Position numbers and translations under genes: made by a program. 64,000 nucleotides of DNA, from positions 682,001 through 746,000 of the forward strand of contig NZ_VOBN01000001.1 in the NCBI RefSeq assembly GCF_008370045.1, read 5' to 3'. How positions within the stretch are numbered: the stretch's first letter is position 1; each line of letters opens with the position of its first letter. Positions 23,496 through 34,903 of this stretch are shown piece after piece. The stretch is from Pseudomonas sp. ANT_J12 (GTDB lineage: Bacteria; Pseudomonadota; Gammaproteobacteria; Pseudomonadales; Pseudomonadaceae). Below the pieces are notes generated by a model. It was not told the DNA's origin, made no database searches, and saw nothing but the letters and a program-made list of their open reading frames with translations.

Positions 23496-24848
23496 TTACA
23501 GTCGACCCAGATCATTGACCAGAGCAAGCAACATCACCCCGACCACCAAACTGATACCGATCTGTATCCCCCAACCCTGCACCCGATCTGACAAGGGGCG
23601 ACCACGCACCCACTCGATCAGATAAAACAACAAATGCCCCCCATCCAGTACTGGAATGGGCAACAAATTCAGAACACCCAAGCTAATACTCAGATAAGCA
23701 AGGAAATTCAGGAAATCAGCGACACCCGACTGGGCAGAAGCGCCCGCCACTTTAGCAATGGTTATCGGTCCACTCAAGTTTTTTACCGAGAGCTCGCCGA
23801 ACAACATTTTCTTGAGCGAATCGAGGGTCAGTACACTCATGGTCCAGGTGCGTCGGGCACCCTCCCCAATTGCGGCTATCGGACCGTAGCTGACCTCGCG
23901 AATCATCTCTGGTGGCCAATCGACTGCTTTAACCCCGGCGCCCAGGTAACCCGTAGGCGCTTTGCTCCCGCCGCGGGCTGCCAGCGTCACAGGGACGTCG
24001 ATTTGAGCACCATCGCGCTCGACGCGCAGCATGATTTTGGTATCCGGATGCATACGTACTGTATCGACCACTTGCTGCCAGTCATCCAGAGACTTGCCAT
24101 CAAGCGCCAACAACCGGTCACCGGTCTTCAGGCCCGCAGCTTGCGCCGGCCCTTTCGAATCGAGTTCCGCCAGGATCGGCGGCAAGGCCGGACGCCATGG
24201 GCGAATACCCAGCGAGCGAATCGGATCCGGCTCATCGGCACCCTTGAGCCAGTGATCCAGCGCCAGCTCACGCGGCGAATCGGCCGTCGAGCCCTGCTCA
24301 CGCACCAACAACTGCAACGTACCGCTCTCGCCAAGGCGACGGACCAGTTGCAAGTTCACGGCCGCCCACCCGGAAGTCGGCTCGCCATCAATGGCCACAA
24401 TTTCCTGATTCGCGCTCAAACCCGCCTTGGCGGCGATACTGCCGGACTCGACTGCGCCGATAACCGGGCGCACCTGCTCGCTGCCGAGCATGGCCAACAC
24501 CCAGAAAAACACCATCGCCAGCAGAAAGTTGGCGATCGGGCCCGCCGCAACGATGGCAATGCGCTGACGCACGGACTTGCGATTGAAGGATTGATCGAGC
24601 TGATCGACCGGCACTTCGCCTTCGCGCTCGTCGAGCATCTTCACGTAGCCACCCAACGGAATGGCGGCCAGCACGAATTCAGTGCCTTGCTTGTCGTGCC
24701 AGCGCAGCAACGGCATGCCGAAGCCCACGGAGAAGCGCAGCACTTTGACCCCACAGCGACGTGCGACCCAGAAATGGCCGAATTCGTGGAAGGTGACCAG
24801 CACGCCCAGGGCTACCAGGGTGCCGACAATCATATAGAGCGCGCTCAT
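23496..24848 (-). CDS. rseP: Site-2 protease RseP
   Basis: A 450-residue inner-membrane zinc metalloprotease of the sigma-E/AlgU envelope stress cascade (MucP in P. aeruginosa). HEFGH at about residues 21-25 is the zinc site in the first membrane helix; two PDZ domains follow; the second metal motif NLLPIPVLDGG is near the C-terminus before the last helices. It lies downstream of dxr (55-bp gap). Confidence 0.95.
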   Translation of the reverse strand: MSALYMIVGTLVALGVLVTFHEFGHFWVARRCGVKVLRFSVGFGMPLLRWHDKQGTEFVLAAIPLGGYVKMLDEREGEVPVDQLDQSFNRKSVRQRIAIVAAGPIANFLLAMVFFWVLAMLGSEQVRPVIGAVESGSIAAKAGLSANQEIVAIDGEPTSGWAAVNLQLVRRLGESGTLQLLVREQGSTADSPRELALDHWLKGADEPDPIRSLGIRPWRPALPPILAELDSKGPAQAAGLKTGDRLLALDGKSLDDWQQVVDTVRMHPDTKIMLRVERDGAQIDVPVTLAARGGSKAPTGYLGAGVKAVDWPPEMIREVSYGPIAAIGEGARRTWTMSVLTLDSLKKMLFGELSVKNLSGPITIAKVAGASAQSGVADFLNFLAYLSISLGVLNLLPIPVLDGGHLLFYLIEWVRGRPLSDRVQGWGIQIGISLVVGVMLLALVNDLGRL

Positions 24849-24903
24849 CTACTTTCTCCGCAATCCTATCCAGTGCTGCATGGGGGCAAACGTACTGCAG
24901 CAC

Positions 24904-26094
24904 TTATCGCCCGTGACGACTCAACCACTGTTCGGCCAGCACACGCGCCTTGGCGTCTGCGGTGAACACCGCCTCGAGATCATTCACCGCCACCACAGGC
25001 TCGAGATTCAAGACTTCCTCGATGATACTCGCGATTTCCGGGTAACGAACCCGCCCGTCGAGAAAGGCCGCGACCGCCACTTCATTTGCCGCATTAAGCA
25101 TGGCCGGCGCGCTTTTGCCCGCCTCTGCCGCTTGCCGCGCCAGGCGCAGGCACGGGAAACGCTGTTCATCGGGCGCCTGGAAATCCAGGCGCGCAATGGC
25201 AAACAGATCCAGCGGGGCGACACCCGAGTCGATCCGCTCTGGCCAGGCCAGGGCGTTGGCAATCGGCGTACGCATATCCGGGTTACCCAACTGCGCCAAT
25301 ACCGAACCATCGATATAGTCGACCAGCGAATGGATAACGCTCTGGGGATGAATCACCACTTCAACCTGGGATGGCTTGGCATCGAACAGCCAGCAGGCTT
25401 CGATCAACTCAAGGCCTTTGTTCATCATGCTGGCCGAATCGACCGATATCTTGCGCCCCATCGACCAGTTCGGGTGAGCGCAGGCTTGATCGGGGGTCAC
25501 GTGCGCCAATTCCGCCATCGGCGTCTGCCGGAACGGACCGCCAGAGGCCGTCAGTAAAATCCGACGCACACCAACCGCTCCCAGACCGCGGGCGAAATCG
25601 TTGGGCATGCACTGGAAAATCGCATTGTGCTCGCTGTCGATCGGCAGCAGCACCGAACCGCTTTGGCGCACGGCCTGCATGAACAAGGCGCCGGACATCA
25701 CCAGCGCTTCCTTGTTGGCCAGCAAGATCTTCTTGCCCGCCTCGACCGCCGCCAGGGTCGGACGCAAGCCCGCCGCACCAACGATGGCCGCCATGACCGC
25801 ATCGACTTCAGGGTCGGCAGCGACCTGACACAGGCCCTCCTCCCCCACCAGAACGCGCGTCGACAGGCCGGCAGCGCGCAAGTCGTCCTGCAGGACCCGG
25901 GCAACACCCGCTTCAGGCACGACCGCAAACCGCGGTACATGTCGCACGCACAAGGCCAGCAGCTCACTCAATCGAGTAAAACCGCTCAATGCGAACACCT
26001 GATAGCGCTCGGGATGACGCGCAATGACATCCAGGGTGCTCAGGCCAATCGAGCCTGTCGCCCCCAGGACGGTAATCTGCTGTGGGCGGCTCAC
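24904..26094 (-). CDS. dxr: 1-deoxy-D-xylulose-5-phosphate reductoisomerase
   Basis: A 396-residue NADPH-dependent enzyme forming MEP, the first committed step of the MEP pathway. The N-terminal [15 protein letters not shown] (NADPH fold), LLANKEALV and the metal-site region [11 protein letters not shown] are intact. I start it at a GTG that forms a GTGA overlap with the cdsA stop and gives the family N-terminus (M)[10 protein letters not shown]; the ATG five codons upstream lies inside cdsA. Together with ispD and ispF it puts three MEP genes in the window. Confidence 0.94.
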   Translation of the reverse strand: MSRPQQITVLGATGSIGLSTLDVIARHPERYQVFALSGFTRLSELLALCVRHVPRFAVVPEAGVARVLQDDLRAAGLSTRVLVGEEGLCQVAADPEVDAVMAAIVGAAGLRPTLAAVEAGKKILLANKEALVMSGALFMQAVRQSGSVLLPIDSEHNAIFQCMPNDFARGLGAVGVRRILLTASGGPFRQTPMAELAHVTPDQACAHPNWSMGRKISVDSASMMNKGLELIEACWLFDAKPSQVEVVIHPQSVIHSLVDYIDGSVLAQLGNPDMRTPIANALAWPERIDSGVAPLDLFAIARLDFQAPDEQRFPCLRLARQAAEAGKSAPAMLNAANEVAVAAFLDGRVRYPEIASIIEEVLNLEPVVAVNDLEAVFTADAKARVLAEQWLSRHGR

Positions 26095-26897
26095 GGTGCA
26101 GCCATCCACAACAACACCGCGAACACCGGTATCGCGGCGGTCAGGCTGTCGATACGGTCCAGCACACCGCCGTGACCGGGCAGCAGATTACTGCTGTCCT
26201 TGATCCCGGACTGACGCTTGAACATGCTTTCGGTGAGGTCGCCCACCACCGAAATGAACACGATCAATGCGGCGCCGACCAGGCCTTTAAGCAACTCCGC
26301 CACCGTCCAGTCGCGAACCAGGCCGACCACCAGCGTGATCACCAGGCTCAGCGCCAGGCCACCATAGACGCCTTCCCAGCTCTTGCCCGGACTGACTTGC
26401 GGCGCCAACTTGCGCTTGCCGAACTTGCGCCCGGAGAAGTACGCACCGATGTCAGCACCCCAAACCAGCACCATGACCGCCATGATCAGCCAGTTGCCCA
26501 AGGGCTCTTGCTTGATCTGGACCAGACCTTGCCACGCGGGCAGCAGGATCAACAGACCGATCACCAGTTTGCAGGCGGCGCTGGCCCAGTGTTCGCTGGA
26601 GCGCGGATAGGTCAGCACCAGGTACGTCGCCACTGCCCACCAGAGCACAGAGGCGCCCAATACCCAAGGCGCGAGCCCGGGAAGGACATGCATGACAAAC
26701 AGCATCAGCGCGACCAGAGCCGCATAGGCAACGCGAATCGGCTGGGCAGTGAAACCTGCCAGGCGAGCCCACTCCCATGCACCCAGGGTCACGACCAGCC
26801 CGATGAACAGCGCAAAACCGGAGCCTTCGAGCAGGAAAAACCCGCACAAGGCGATCGGCAGCAGGATCAGCGCAGTAATGATTCGTTGTTTAAGCAT
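26091..26897 (-). CDS. cdsA: Phosphatidate cytidylyltransferase CdsA
   Basis: A 268-residue polytopic membrane enzyme that makes CDP-diacylglycerol from phosphatidic acid and CTP. Several hydrophobic helices fill the first two thirds; the CdsA signature [19 protein letters not shown] with [12 protein letters not shown] after it is complete. Its ATG overlaps the uppS stop by one base and its stop overlaps dxr. Confidence 0.95.
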   Translation of the reverse strand: MLKQRIITALILLPIALCGFFLLEGSGFALFIGLVVTLGAWEWARLAGFTAQPIRVAYAALVALMLFVMHVLPGLAPWVLGASVLWWAVATYLVLTYPRSSEHWASAACKLVIGLLILLPAWQGLVQIKQEPLGNWLIMAVMVLVWGADIGAYFSGRKFGKRKLAPQVSPGKSWEGVYGGLALSLVITLVVGLVRDWTVAELLKGLVGAALIVFISVVGDLTESMFKRQSGIKDSSNLLPGHGGVLDRIDSLTAAIPVFAVLLWMAAP

Positions 26898-27652
26898 TAA
26901 ACCCGGGCTCCAGACTCGATCTGCTCGCTCGTTTTACCGAAGCGGCGCTGACGAGAAGCGAAATCGGCCAGCGCGGTGCGCATGGCTTCGTGTTTGAAGT
27001 CCGGCCAGAACAGGTCGGAGAAGTACAGCTCGGTGTACGCCAGCTGCCACAGCAGGAAATTGCTGATGCGGTGCTCACCGCCGGTACGGATGCACAAGTC
27101 CGGCAACGGCAGATCGCCGGTGACCAGACAGGTTTGCAGCAGTTCCGGGGTGATGTCTTCCGGGCGCAAATGCCCGGCCTGGACTTCCCGTGCCAGACGC
27201 TGCGCAGCTTGCGCGATATCCCACTGACCGCCGTAGTTGGCGGCGATCTGCAGGATAAAGCGATTGGCGCCGGCGGTAATCGCCTCGGCTTCGCGCATCG
27301 CTGCCTGAAGCTCGGGGTGAAAACGCGAACGGTCGCCAATGATGCGCAGGCTGATGTTGTTGTCGTTGAGGCGCTTGGCCTCGCGACGCAACGCCTTGAA
27401 GAACAGGTCCATCAAGGCGCTGACCTCATCGGCCGGGCGCTGCCAGTTTTCACTGGAGAAGGCGAACAGGGTCAGCACCTCGACTTTGGCCTCGGCGCAC
27501 ACCTCGATAACCGCACGAACCGCATCCACACCCGCTTTATGCCCGGCGACACCCGGCATAAAGCGTTTTTTCGCCCAGCGATTGTTACCATCCATGATGA
27601 TCGCGACATGGCGCGGCACCGCGGACGGCGCAGTCTGCTTGGTCTTATCCAT
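26897..27652 (-). CDS. uppS: Undecaprenyl diphosphate synthase
   Basis: A 251-residue cis-prenyltransferase making C55-PP, the lipid carrier for peptidoglycan and O-antigen. The first conserved region VAIIMDGNNRWAKKR with catalytic Asp, FAFSSENWQRP, and the C-terminal RTGGEHRISNFLLWQLAY are all present. It lies between frr and cdsA in the canonical order. Confidence 0.96.
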   Translation of the reverse strand: MDKTKQTAPSAVPRHVAIIMDGNNRWAKKRFMPGVAGHKAGVDAVRAVIEVCAEAKVEVLTLFAFSSENWQRPADEVSALMDLFFKALRREAKRLNDNNISLRIIGDRSRFHPELQAAMREAEAITAGANRFILQIAANYGGQWDIAQAAQRLAREVQAGHLRPEDITPELLQTCLVTGDLPLPDLCIRTGGEHRISNFLLWQLAYTELYFSDLFWPDFKHEAMRTALADFASRQRRFGKTSEQIESGARV

Positions 27653-27665
27653 GAAAACGCGACCC

Positions 27666-28223
27666 TTATACGGCCATCAGGTCCGCTTCTTTTTGCTTGG
27701 TCGCTGCGTCGATATCGGCCTCAGCCTTGTCGGTCAGCTTCTGGATATCAGCAGCGGCACGACGCTCTTCGTCTTCGCTGATTTCCTTGTCCTTGACCAG
27801 TTTCTTCAGGTCGCCAAGTGCATCACGACGAATATTGCGCACGGCAACACGGGCATCTTCAGCTGCGCTACGCGCCTGCTTGGTGAAGCCCTTGCGGGTT
27901 TCTTCAGTCAGGGCAGGCATGGAGATCAGCAGCAACTCGCCCAGGTTGGTCGGGTTGAGGTTCAAACCGGCACTTTGGATCGCTTTGTCGACTGCCGCGA
28001 GCATGTTGCGCTCAAACGCCACGACCTGAAGGGTCCGGGAGTCTTTTACGGTGATGTTGGCCACTTGGGTGATGGACGTGTCTGTGCCGTAGTACGGCAC
28101 CATCACGCTGCCCAGAATGCTTGGGTGAGCCTTGCCGGTACGAATCTGACCAAATGCATGGTTCAGAGAGTCCAGGGATTTCTGCATGCGCTCTTGAGCG
28201 TCTTTCTTGATTTCGTTGATCAT
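27666..28223 (-). CDS. frr: Ribosome recycling factor
   Basis: A 185-residue factor that splits post-termination ribosomes with EF-G. The whole length is family-typical: [13 protein letters not shown] at the start, the GKAHPSIL loop, and [23 protein letters not shown] near the C-terminus split over the two helices. The ATG overlaps the pyrH stop by 4 bp. Confidence 0.96.
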   Translation of the reverse strand: MINEIKKDAQERMQKSLDSLNHAFGQIRTGKAHPSILGSVMVPYYGTDTSITQVANITVKDSRTLQVVAFERNMLAAVDKAIQSAGLNLNPTNLGELLLISMPALTEETRKGFTKQARSAAEDARVAVRNIRRDALGDLKKLVKDKEISEDEERRAAADIQKLTDKAEADIDAATKQKEADLMAV

Positions 28224-28963
28224 TGTTGGCCTTCCTCGATCAGGGTCCCTTCAGCGCCGCCATGTACGATGTTCAGCAGGGCGCCGGGCTTGTTCATGTT
28301 AAATACGCGCAATGGCATCTTGTGGTCGCGGCACAGGCAAATGGCCGTCAGATCCATCACGCCCAGCTTGCGATCCAGCACTTCATCGTAAGTCAGATGA
28401 TCGAACTTCTCGGCATGCGGGTCTTTGAATGGGTCAGCGGTGTAGACGCCATCGACCTTGGTCGCCTTGAGCACGACATCGGCATCGATTTCGATTGCAC
28501 GCAGGCAAGCTGCCGAATCCGTGGTGAAGAACGGATTGCCCGTACCGGCCGCGAAAATCACGACTTCCTTGGCGTTCAGGTGACGCATGGCCTTGCGGCG
28601 ATCGTAGTGATCGGTCACGCCAACCATGGAAATGGCCGACATCACGATGGCCGAGATATTGGCACGTTCCAGTGCGTCGCGCATGGCCAGGGCGTTCATC
28701 ACAGTGGCCAGCATGCCCATGTGGTCGCCGGTGACCCGATCCATGCCGGCCGCGCTCAGCGCTGCCCCACGGAACAGGTTGCCGCCACCGATCACCAGAC
28801 CGACCTGTACACCGATGCCGACCAGTTGGCCGACTTCCAGCGCCATGCGATCCAGAACTTTCGGATCGATCCCGAACTCTTCCGAGCCCATCAGGGCCTC
28901 GCCGCTAAGCTTGAGTAGAATGCGTTTATAGCGAGCCTGATAACCACTGCCCTGCTGAGCCAT
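28220..28963 (-). CDS. pyrH: UMP kinase
   Basis: A 247-residue hexameric amino-acid-kinase-fold enzyme that phosphorylates UMP to UDP, allosterically tuned by GTP and UTP in the family. The motifs [20 protein letters not shown] and [12 protein letters not shown] are intact. With pyrG downstream, this strand carries two steps to CTP. About 210 bp separate it from tsf, with a terminator in the gap. Confidence 0.96.
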   Translation of the reverse strand: MAQQGSGYQARYKRILLKLSGEALMGSEEFGIDPKVLDRMALEVGQLVGIGVQVGLVIGGGNLFRGAALSAAGMDRVTGDHMGMLATVMNALAMRDALERANISAIVMSAISMVGVTDHYDRRKAMRHLNAKEVVIFAAGTGNPFFTTDSAACLRAIEIDADVVLKATKVDGVYTADPFKDPHAEKFDHLTYDEVLDRKLGVMDLTAICLCRDHKMPLRVFNMNKPGALLNIVHGGAEGTLIEEGQQ

Positions 28964-29114
28964 TGCGAATCTCTCCTGCGGCGTATTTTAAAAAATTCTT
29001 TGCGAGCTGTTTACAGCTGGCGTTCACTCTAGCTTGGCGCTGCTTCAGCGCCATCGGAACATGGCTTTGTAAGCCAGTTCCAAAGGGAAACCAATAAAAA
29101 TTGGTAGCCCATCT

Positions 29115-29149
29115 GAAAAGAGGCTGCGCGCGTAAGCGGGCAGCCTCTT
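29115..29149 (-). terminator. Rho-independent terminator after tsf
   Basis: A stem AAGAGGCTGC / GCAGCCTCTT with a 12-base GC-rich loop, followed by TTTT on the minus strand. It would separate rpsB-tsf transcripts from pyrH-frr and the genes beyond. Confidence 0.75.
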
Positions 29150-29173
29150 CAGGGCGACAGTTAAAAAACCGTC

Positions 29174-30037
29174 TTATTGCTTGGCGGCAGCCAGCTGGGC
29201 AGCAACTTCTTCAGCGAAGTTGTCGACCGGCTTCTCGATGCCGTCGCCTACTTTGAAGTAGGTGAAGGAAACGATTTCAGCACCGGCTTTCTTGGCCAGT
29301 TCGCCAACCTTGATTTCAGGGTTCTTGACGAACGCCTGCTCAACCAGGGAAGCCTCAGCCAGGAACTTGCTGATACGGCCTTTGACCATGTTTTCAACGA
29401 TGTTTTCTGGCTTGCCAGCGATCTTGTCGGCGTTGAGGGTCAGGAACACGCCCTTCTCACGCTCAACCGCTTCAGCGGAAACTTCCGATGGCAGCAGGAA
29501 TTCAGGGTTGGTCGCCGCTACGTGCATGGCGATGTCCTTGGCCAGCTCAACAGTGCCGCCTTTCAGGACAACGGCTACGCCGATCTTGTTGCCGTGCAGG
29601 TAACCACCAACAACGTCACCTTCAACGCGTGCCAGGCGACGGATGTTGACGTTTTCGCCAACCTTGCCGACCAGAACCAGGCGATCAGCTTCTTGAGCTT
29701 CGATCAGCGGAGCCACATCAGTCAGCTTGTCAGCGAATGCTTTTTCGACGCTGGAAGCAACGAATGCCTTGAAGTCATCCTGCAAAGCCAGGAAGTCGGT
29801 CTGCGAGTTCACTTCCAGCAGAACGGCGGTTTTACCGTCTTCTTTCAGAGCGATCGCGCCTTCAGCGGCAACGTTGCCAGCTTTCTTGGCAGCCTTGATG
29901 GCGCCCGAAGCACGCATGTCATCAATGGCTTTTTCGATGTCGCCGCCGGCCTTGGTCAAGGCCTTTTTGCAATCCATCATGCCTTCGCCAGTACGCTCAC
30001 GCAGTTCTTTAACCAACGCTGCAGTAATCTCTGCCAT
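29174..30037 (-). CDS. tsf: Elongation factor Ts
   Basis: A 287-residue nucleotide-exchange factor for EF-Tu. The N-terminal UBA-like domain starts MAEITAALVKELRERTGEGM and continues with the core containing SQTDFLALQ. The start has an AGAGGA ribosome site; an upstream in-frame ATG adds 11 atypical residues. It is co-transcribed with rpsB across an attenuator-like hairpin. Confidence 0.96.
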   Translation of the reverse strand: MAEITAALVKELRERTGEGMMDCKKALTKAGGDIEKAIDDMRASGAIKAAKKAGNVAAEGAIALKEDGKTAVLLEVNSQTDFLALQDDFKAFVASSVEKAFADKLTDVAPLIEAQEADRLVLVGKVGENVNIRRLARVEGDVVGGYLHGNKIGVAVVLKGGTVELAKDIAMHVAATNPEFLLPSEVSAEAVEREKGVFLTLNADKIAGKPENIVENMVKGRISKFLAEASLVEQAFVKNPEIKVGELAKKAGAEIVSFTYFKVGDGIEKPVDNFAEEVAAQLAAAKQ

Positions 30038-30176
30038 TTCAAAAATCCTCTTGGATAGGTTATCAACCATTCCACCCGATCGAACGGGCGTTCAATTCTT
30101 CCCGAATCACCCTTGTAGGCCGCTGCACGTTACAGAACTTGTAGCTGCGCTGCCGACAAATGGTTTTCGAGGTGGC

Positions 30177-30201
30177 AAAAAGGGGGCCAAGCCCCCTTTT
30201 T
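30177..30201 (-). terminator. Attenuator/terminator between rpsB and tsf
   Basis: A perfect 25-bp palindrome: AAAAAGGGGGC, loop CAA, GCCCCCTTTTT, so it works in either direction. It lies 29 bp past the rpsB stop. A terminator here would set rpsB above tsf expression. Confidence 0.85.
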
Positions 30202-30229
30202 GCTTACTGAGTCAACGCCAAGGCGTCAA

Positions 30230-30967
30230 TTACTCAGCTGCTGCTACCGGAGCTTCTTCAACGAACTGCTCGGTGCCGCCAGCAACGTGGTTGCGACCGC
30301 GGATTACAGCGTCAGCCATCGAACCCATGTACAACTGGATAGCGCGGATTGCGTCATCGTTGCCTGGGATGATGTAGTCAACGCCTTCCGGGCTGCTGTT
30401 GGTATCGACTACGCCGATAACCGGGATGCCCAGCTTGTTGGCTTCGGTGATCGCGATGCGCTCGTGATCAACGTCGATAACGAACAGTGCGTCTGGCAGA
30501 CCGCCCATGTCCTTGATACCACCCAGGGAACGATCGAGCTTCTCAAGATCGCGAGTGCGCATCAGCGCTTCTTTCTTGGTCAGCTTGGCGAAAGTACCGT
30601 CTTCGGCTTGCACTTCAAGGTCACGCAGACGCTTGATGGAAGCACGGATGGTTTTGAAGTTGGTCAGCATGCCGCCCAACCAGCGGTGATCGACGTACGG
30701 CGAACCGCAACGTGCTGCTTCTTCAGCAACGATCTTGCCAGCGGAACGCTTGGTGCCAACGAACAGAATCTTGTTTTTGCCCTGGGCCAGGCGCTCTACG
30801 AAAGTCAGAGCTTCGTTGAACATTGGCAGGGTTTTTTCAAGGTTGATGATGTGGATCTTGTTACGCGCGCCGAAAATGTATTTACCCATTTTCGGGTTCC
30901 AGTAACGGGTTTGGTGACCGAAGTGCACACCGGCCTTCAGCATATCGCGCATGTTGACTTGGGACAT
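30230..30967 (-). CDS. rpsB: 30S ribosomal protein S2
   Basis: A 245-residue ribosomal protein. The start [20 protein letters not shown] and the internal [12 protein letters not shown] and [19 protein letters not shown] are S2 signatures. The C-terminal Ala/Glu-rich tail is normal for Pseudomonas. It heads the long minus-strand gene run and diverges from map. Confidence 0.97.
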   Translation of the reverse strand: MSQVNMRDMLKAGVHFGHQTRYWNPKMGKYIFGARNKIHIINLEKTLPMFNEALTFVERLAQGKNKILFVGTKRSAGKIVAEEAARCGSPYVDHRWLGGMLTNFKTIRASIKRLRDLEVQAEDGTFAKLTKKEALMRTRDLEKLDRSLGGIKDMGGLPDALFVIDVDHERIAITEANKLGIPVIGVVDTNSSPEGVDYIIPGNDDAIRAIQLYMGSMADAVIRGRNHVAGGTEQFVEEAPVAAAE

Positions 30968-31340
30968 GATAGTTCCTTAATAAGTCGGGTTTGGCCTCCA
31001 CGTATCCCAATGACCAACCAGCAGCATCAGCTGAAGGCACCCAGGTCATCGTGTCGACACGTGTGTGGATTTAAGCTTCTCGGGGTATCCCCGGAAAGCG
31101 GCGCATTTTATATCACAGGGCTGCAAAAAACGGAACCCGGATTCTCGATTCCTGGCGCGCGCCTTTATAAACGCCCTTGGAATCGCTCAAGAATGCGCCT
31201 ATCTATAGAGAGAAGCGATGCACAGAGGCTCAGATTTGCGCTGATCGTCTGTTAGAATCGCGTTTTTCAGGGCCGCGAAGCTTGATCGCACAATGCCCAT
31301 TTCGAATTAGTAAGCGCCGTTGAGCGCAGAGAGAGCCTGT
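30968..31340. promoter_or_regulatory. Divergent rpsB/map control region
   Basis: A 373-bp stretch without a convincing gene between two divergent housekeeping genes. On the minus strand TATAAA (31107-31112) in GTGATATAAAATG is a candidate -10 for rpsB, but I see no strong -35. That would give a leader of about 130 nt containing a small hairpin CGGGGTATCCCCG (31081-31093) near its 5' end. S2 represses its own mRNA through the leader in enteric bacteria; whether this leader does the same is inference. Confidence 0.45.
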
Positions 31341-32123
31341 ATGACCGTCACCCTCAAAACCCCCGAGGACATCGCAAAAATGCGGATCGCCGGCAAACTG
31401 GCCGCCGATGTGCTGGAAATGATTGCCGAACATGTCAAACCGGGCGTCACCACCGAAGAGCTGGACCGCATCTGCCACGACTACATCGTCAACGAGCAGC
31501 AAGCCATCCCCGCCCCGCTCAACTATAAGGGCTTCCCGAAGTCGATCTGCACCTCGATCAACCACGTGGTCTGCCACGGCATTCCGAACGAGAAGCCGCT
31601 GAAGAATGGCGACACCGTGAACATCGACGTGACCGTGATCAAGGACGGCTACCACGGCGACACCAGCCGCATGTTCCACGTCGGCACCGTGCCGGTCTGG
31701 GCCGAGCGCCTGTCCCAGGTCACCCAGGAATGCATGTACAAGGCCATCGAAATCGTCAAACCCGGCTGCCGCCTGGGCGACATCGGTGAAGTGATCCAGA
31801 AGCACGCGGAAAAGAACGGTTTCTCGGTGGTTCGCGAGTTCTGCGGCCACGGCATCGGCAAGGTGTTCCACGAAGAGCCGCAGATCCTGCACTACGGCCG
31901 CGCCGGCACCGGCATGGAGCTGAAAGCGGGCATGACGTTCACCATCGAGCCGATGATCAACCAGGGCAAGGCCGACACCAAGGTCCTGGGCGACGGCTGG
32001 ACCGCGATCACCAAGGACCGCAAATTGTCCGCCCAGTGGGAACACACCCTGTTGGTGACCGACACCGGCTACGAGATCTTCACCCTGCGCGCCGATGACA
32101 CCATCCCGCGCGTTTCGGCCTGA
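31341..32123 (+). CDS. map: Type I methionine aminopeptidase
   Basis: A 260-residue dinuclear metal enzyme that removes N-terminal Met from nascent proteins. Metal ligands sit in NIDVTVIKDGYHGDTSR (two Asp), GHGIG (His), EPMIN (Glu) and QWEHTLLV (Glu). The start MTVTLKTPEDIAKMR has AGAGAG upstream; a reading seven codons longer is not conserved. It diverges from rpsB and precedes glnD, as in other pseudomonads. Confidence 0.95.
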   Translation: MTVTLKTPEDIAKMRIAGKLAADVLEMIAEHVKPGVTTEELDRICHDYIVNEQQAIPAPLNYKGFPKSICTSINHVVCHGIPNEKPLKNGDTVNIDVTVIKDGYHGDTSRMFHVGTVPVWAERLSQVTQECMYKAIEIVKPGCRLGDIGEVIQKHAEKNGFSVVREFCGHGIGKVFHEEPQILHYGRAGTGMELKAGMTFTIEPMINQGKADTKVLGDGWTAITKDRKLSAQWEHTLLVTDTGYEIFTLRADDTIPRVSA

Positions 32124-32167
32124 TCGACCCGTTTTGCCCCTAGCCTTATAGAAAGGAAAGCCAATCG

Positions 32168-34870
32168 ATGCCGCAGGTGGATCCCGAACTCTTCGACCGT
32201 GGCCAGTTCCAGGCTGAACTGGCCCTGAAGGCCAGCCCGATCGCGGCCTTCAAGAAGGCGATTCGCCAGGCCCGCGAGGTGCTCGACGGGCGCTTTCGCA
32301 GCGGCCGGGAGATCCGCCGGCTGATCGAGGATCGCGCCTGGTTCGTCGATAACATCCTGCAAAAGGCCTGGGAGCAGTTCAACTGGAGCGAAGACGCCGA
32401 CATCGCGCTGGTGGCGGTCGGCGGCTACGGTCGCGGCGAGTTGCACCCCTACTCCGACATTGATTTGCTGATCCTGCTGGACAGCGCCGACCACGAAGTT
32501 TTCCGCGATTCCATCGAACGTTTTCTCACGTTGTTGTGGGACATCGGCCTCGAGGTCGGTCAGAGCGTTCGTTCGGTGGACGAATGCGCCGTCGAGGCCC
32601 GCGCCGACCTGACTGTCGTCACCAACCTGATGGAGAGCCGCACCATCTGCGGCCCCGAGCGCCTTCGCCAGCGCATGCTCGACGTCACCAGCACCGCGCA
32701 CATGTGGCCGAGCAAGGATTTCTTCCTGGCCAAGCGCGCCGAGCAGAAGGCCCGTCACCACAAATACAACGACACCGAATACAACCTGGAACCCAACGTC
32801 AAAGGCTCGCCCGGCGGCCTGCGGGATATCCAGACGATTCTGTGGGTCGCCCGTCGCGAGTACGGCACCCTGAACCTGCGGGCCCTGGCCGGCGAAGGTT
32901 TTCTGGTGGAGAGCGAAAACGCCCTGCTGGCCTCGTCCCAGGAATTCCTGTGGAAGGTCCGCTACGCCCTGCACATGCTCGCCGGGCGTTCCGAGGACCG
33001 CTTGCTGTTCGACCACCAGCGCTCCATTGCCGGGCTGCTGGGTTTCGAAGGCGATGACGCCAAGCAAGCCATCGAAAACTTCATGCAGCAGTATTACCGG
33101 GTGGTCATGAGCATCGCCCAGCTCAGCGACCTGATCATCCAGCATTTCGAGGAAGTCATCCTCGCGCCGGAAGATGAAGCGCCGCCGCAGCCGATCAATT
33201 CGCGGTTCCAACTGCACGATGGTTACATCGAGGCACGCAACAACAACGTGTTCCGCCGCACGCCGTTCGCCATGCTCGAAATCTTCGTGCTGATGGCCCA
33301 ACAGCCGGAAATCAAGGGCGTGCGCGCCGATACCATTCGTCTGCTGCGGGAAAACCGGCACCTGATCGACGACGATTTCCGCAACGATATCCGCAACACC
33401 AGCCTGTTCATCGAACTGTTCAAATGCAAGATCGGCATCCACCGCAACCTGCGACGGATGAACCGTTACGGCATCCTCGGGCGCTATTTGCCGGAGTTCG
33501 GCTTTATCGTCGGGCAAATGCAGCACGACCTGTTCCACATCTATACGGTCGATGCCCACACCCTGAACCTGATCAAGCATCTGCGTAAGTTGCAGTACAC
33601 CCAGGTGTCGGAAAAATTCCCGCTGGCCAGCAAGCTCATGGCCAAGTTGCCCAAGCCCGAACTGATCTACCTCGCCGGCCTGTACCACGACATCGGCAAG
33701 GGCCGCCACGGCGACCATTCGGACATCGGCGCCGTGGATGCCGAAGCCTTCTGCCAACGCCATCAATTGCCGACATGGGACAGCCGCCTGATTGTCTGGC
33801 TGGTGCAAAACCACCTCGTGATGTCGACCACCGCCCAGCGCAAGGACTTGTCCGACCCGCAGGTGATCCACGATTTCGCACAGATCGTCGGCGATGAAAC
33901 CCATCTAGACTACCTGTACGTGCTGACCGTCGCCGACATCAACGCCACCAACCCGACGCTGTGGAATTCCTGGCGCGCCAGCCTGTTGCGCCAGCTCTAC
34001 ACCGAGACCAAGCGTGCCTTGCGCCGCGGCCTGGAAAATCCGGTGGACCGCGAAGAACAGATCCGCCAGACCCAGAGCGCCGCCCTGGATATCCTGGTGC
34101 GCGGCGGCACCGATCCGGACGATGTCGAGCAATTGTGGGCGCAGCTGGGTGATGACTATTTCCTGCGCCACACCGCCGGCGACGTGGCCTGGCACAGCGA
34201 CGCGATCCTGCAACAGCCGGCTGATGGCGGGCCGCTGGTGCTGATCAAGGAGACCACCCAGCGCGAATTCGAGGGCGGCACGCAGATCTTCATCTATGCG
34301 CCGGACCAGCACGATTTCTTCGCCGTGACCGTGGCCGCAATGGACCAGCTCAACCTGAACATTCACGACGCCCGGGTCATCACCTCCAGCAGCCAGTTCA
34401 CCCTCGATACCTACATCGTGCTCGACACCGACGGCGACTCGATCGGCGACAACCCGGCGCGGGTCAAGCAGATCCGCGACGGCCTGACCGAGGCCCTGCG
34501 CAATCCGGACGACTACCCGACGATCATCCAGCGCCGGGTGCCGCGCCAGCTCAAGCATTTCGCCTTTGCGCCCCAGGTGACGATCCACAACGACGCCCAG
34601 CGTCCGGTGACCGTGCTGGAACTCAGCGCCCCCGATCGCCCGGGCCTGCTGGCGAGGATCGGCACGATTTTCCTGGAGTTCGACCTGTCGCTGCAGAACG
34701 CCAAGATCGCCACGCTGGGCGAGCGCGTGGAAGACGTGTTCTTCATCACCGACGCCAACAACCAGCCTTTGTCCGACCCGTTGCTGTGCAGCCGTTTGCA
34801 GGATGCGATCGTCGAGCAGCTTAGCGTCAGCCACGAACCCGAGATCAAACTGTCGCGCATCAGCATCTGA
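32168..34870 (+). CDS. glnD: Bifunctional uridylyltransferase/uridylyl-removing enzyme GlnD
   Basis: A 900-residue nitrogen sensor that uridylylates PII when glutamine is low and deuridylylates it when glutamine is high. Domains in order: nucleotidyltransferase ([17 protein letters not shown], residues 85-101, with the metal-binding Asp pair), an HD hydrolase domain ([14 protein letters not shown], His-Asp near 507-508), and two C-terminal ACT domains that bind glutamine (the second starts [18 protein letters not shown]). An AGGAAAG ribosome site precedes the ATG. Confidence 0.97.
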   Translation: MPQVDPELFDRGQFQAELALKASPIAAFKKAIRQAREVLDGRFRSGREIRRLIEDRAWFVDNILQKAWEQFNWSEDADIALVAVGGYGRGELHPYSDIDLLILLDSADHEVFRDSIERFLTLLWDIGLEVGQSVRSVDECAVEARADLTVVTNLMESRTICGPERLRQRMLDVTSTAHMWPSKDFFLAKRAEQKARHHKYNDTEYNLEPNVKGSPGGLRDIQTILWVARREYGTLNLRALAGEGFLVESENALLASSQEFLWKVRYALHMLAGRSEDRLLFDHQRSIAGLLGFEGDDAKQAIENFMQQYYRVVMSIAQLSDLIIQHFEEVILAPEDEAPPQPINSRFQLHDGYIEARNNNVFRRTPFAMLEIFVLMAQQPEIKGVRADTIRLLRENRHLIDDDFRNDIRNTSLFIELFKCKIGIHRNLRRMNRYGILGRYLPEFGFIVGQMQHDLFHIYTVDAHTLNLIKHLRKLQYTQVSEKFPLASKLMAKLPKPELIYLAGLYHDIGKGRHGDHSDIGAVDAEAFCQRHQLPTWDSRLIVWLVQNHLVMSTTAQRKDLSDPQVIHDFAQIVGDETHLDYLYVLTVADINATNPTLWNSWRASLLRQLYTETKRALRRGLENPVDREEQIRQTQSAALDILVRGGTDPDDVEQLWAQLGDDYFLRHTAGDVAWHSDAILQQPADGGPLVLIKETTQREFEGGTQIFIYAPDQHDFFAVTVAAMDQLNLNIHDARVITSSSQFTLDTYIVLDTDGDSIGDNPARVKQIRDGLTEALRNPDDYPTIIQRRVPRQLKHFAFAPQVTIHNDAQRPVTVLELSAPDRPGLLARIGTIFLEFDLSLQNAKIATLGERVEDVFFITDANNQPLSDPLLCSRLQDAIVEQLSVSHEPEIKLSRISI

Positions 34871-34903
34871 ACCAACATATTTCCCCTGTGGGGGTGGTTT
34901 TAC

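Noticed and set aside
30200..31255. 351-codon plus-strand ORF opposite rpsB and its leader
   Set aside because: Antisense to S2; the tail over the leader has no coding character.
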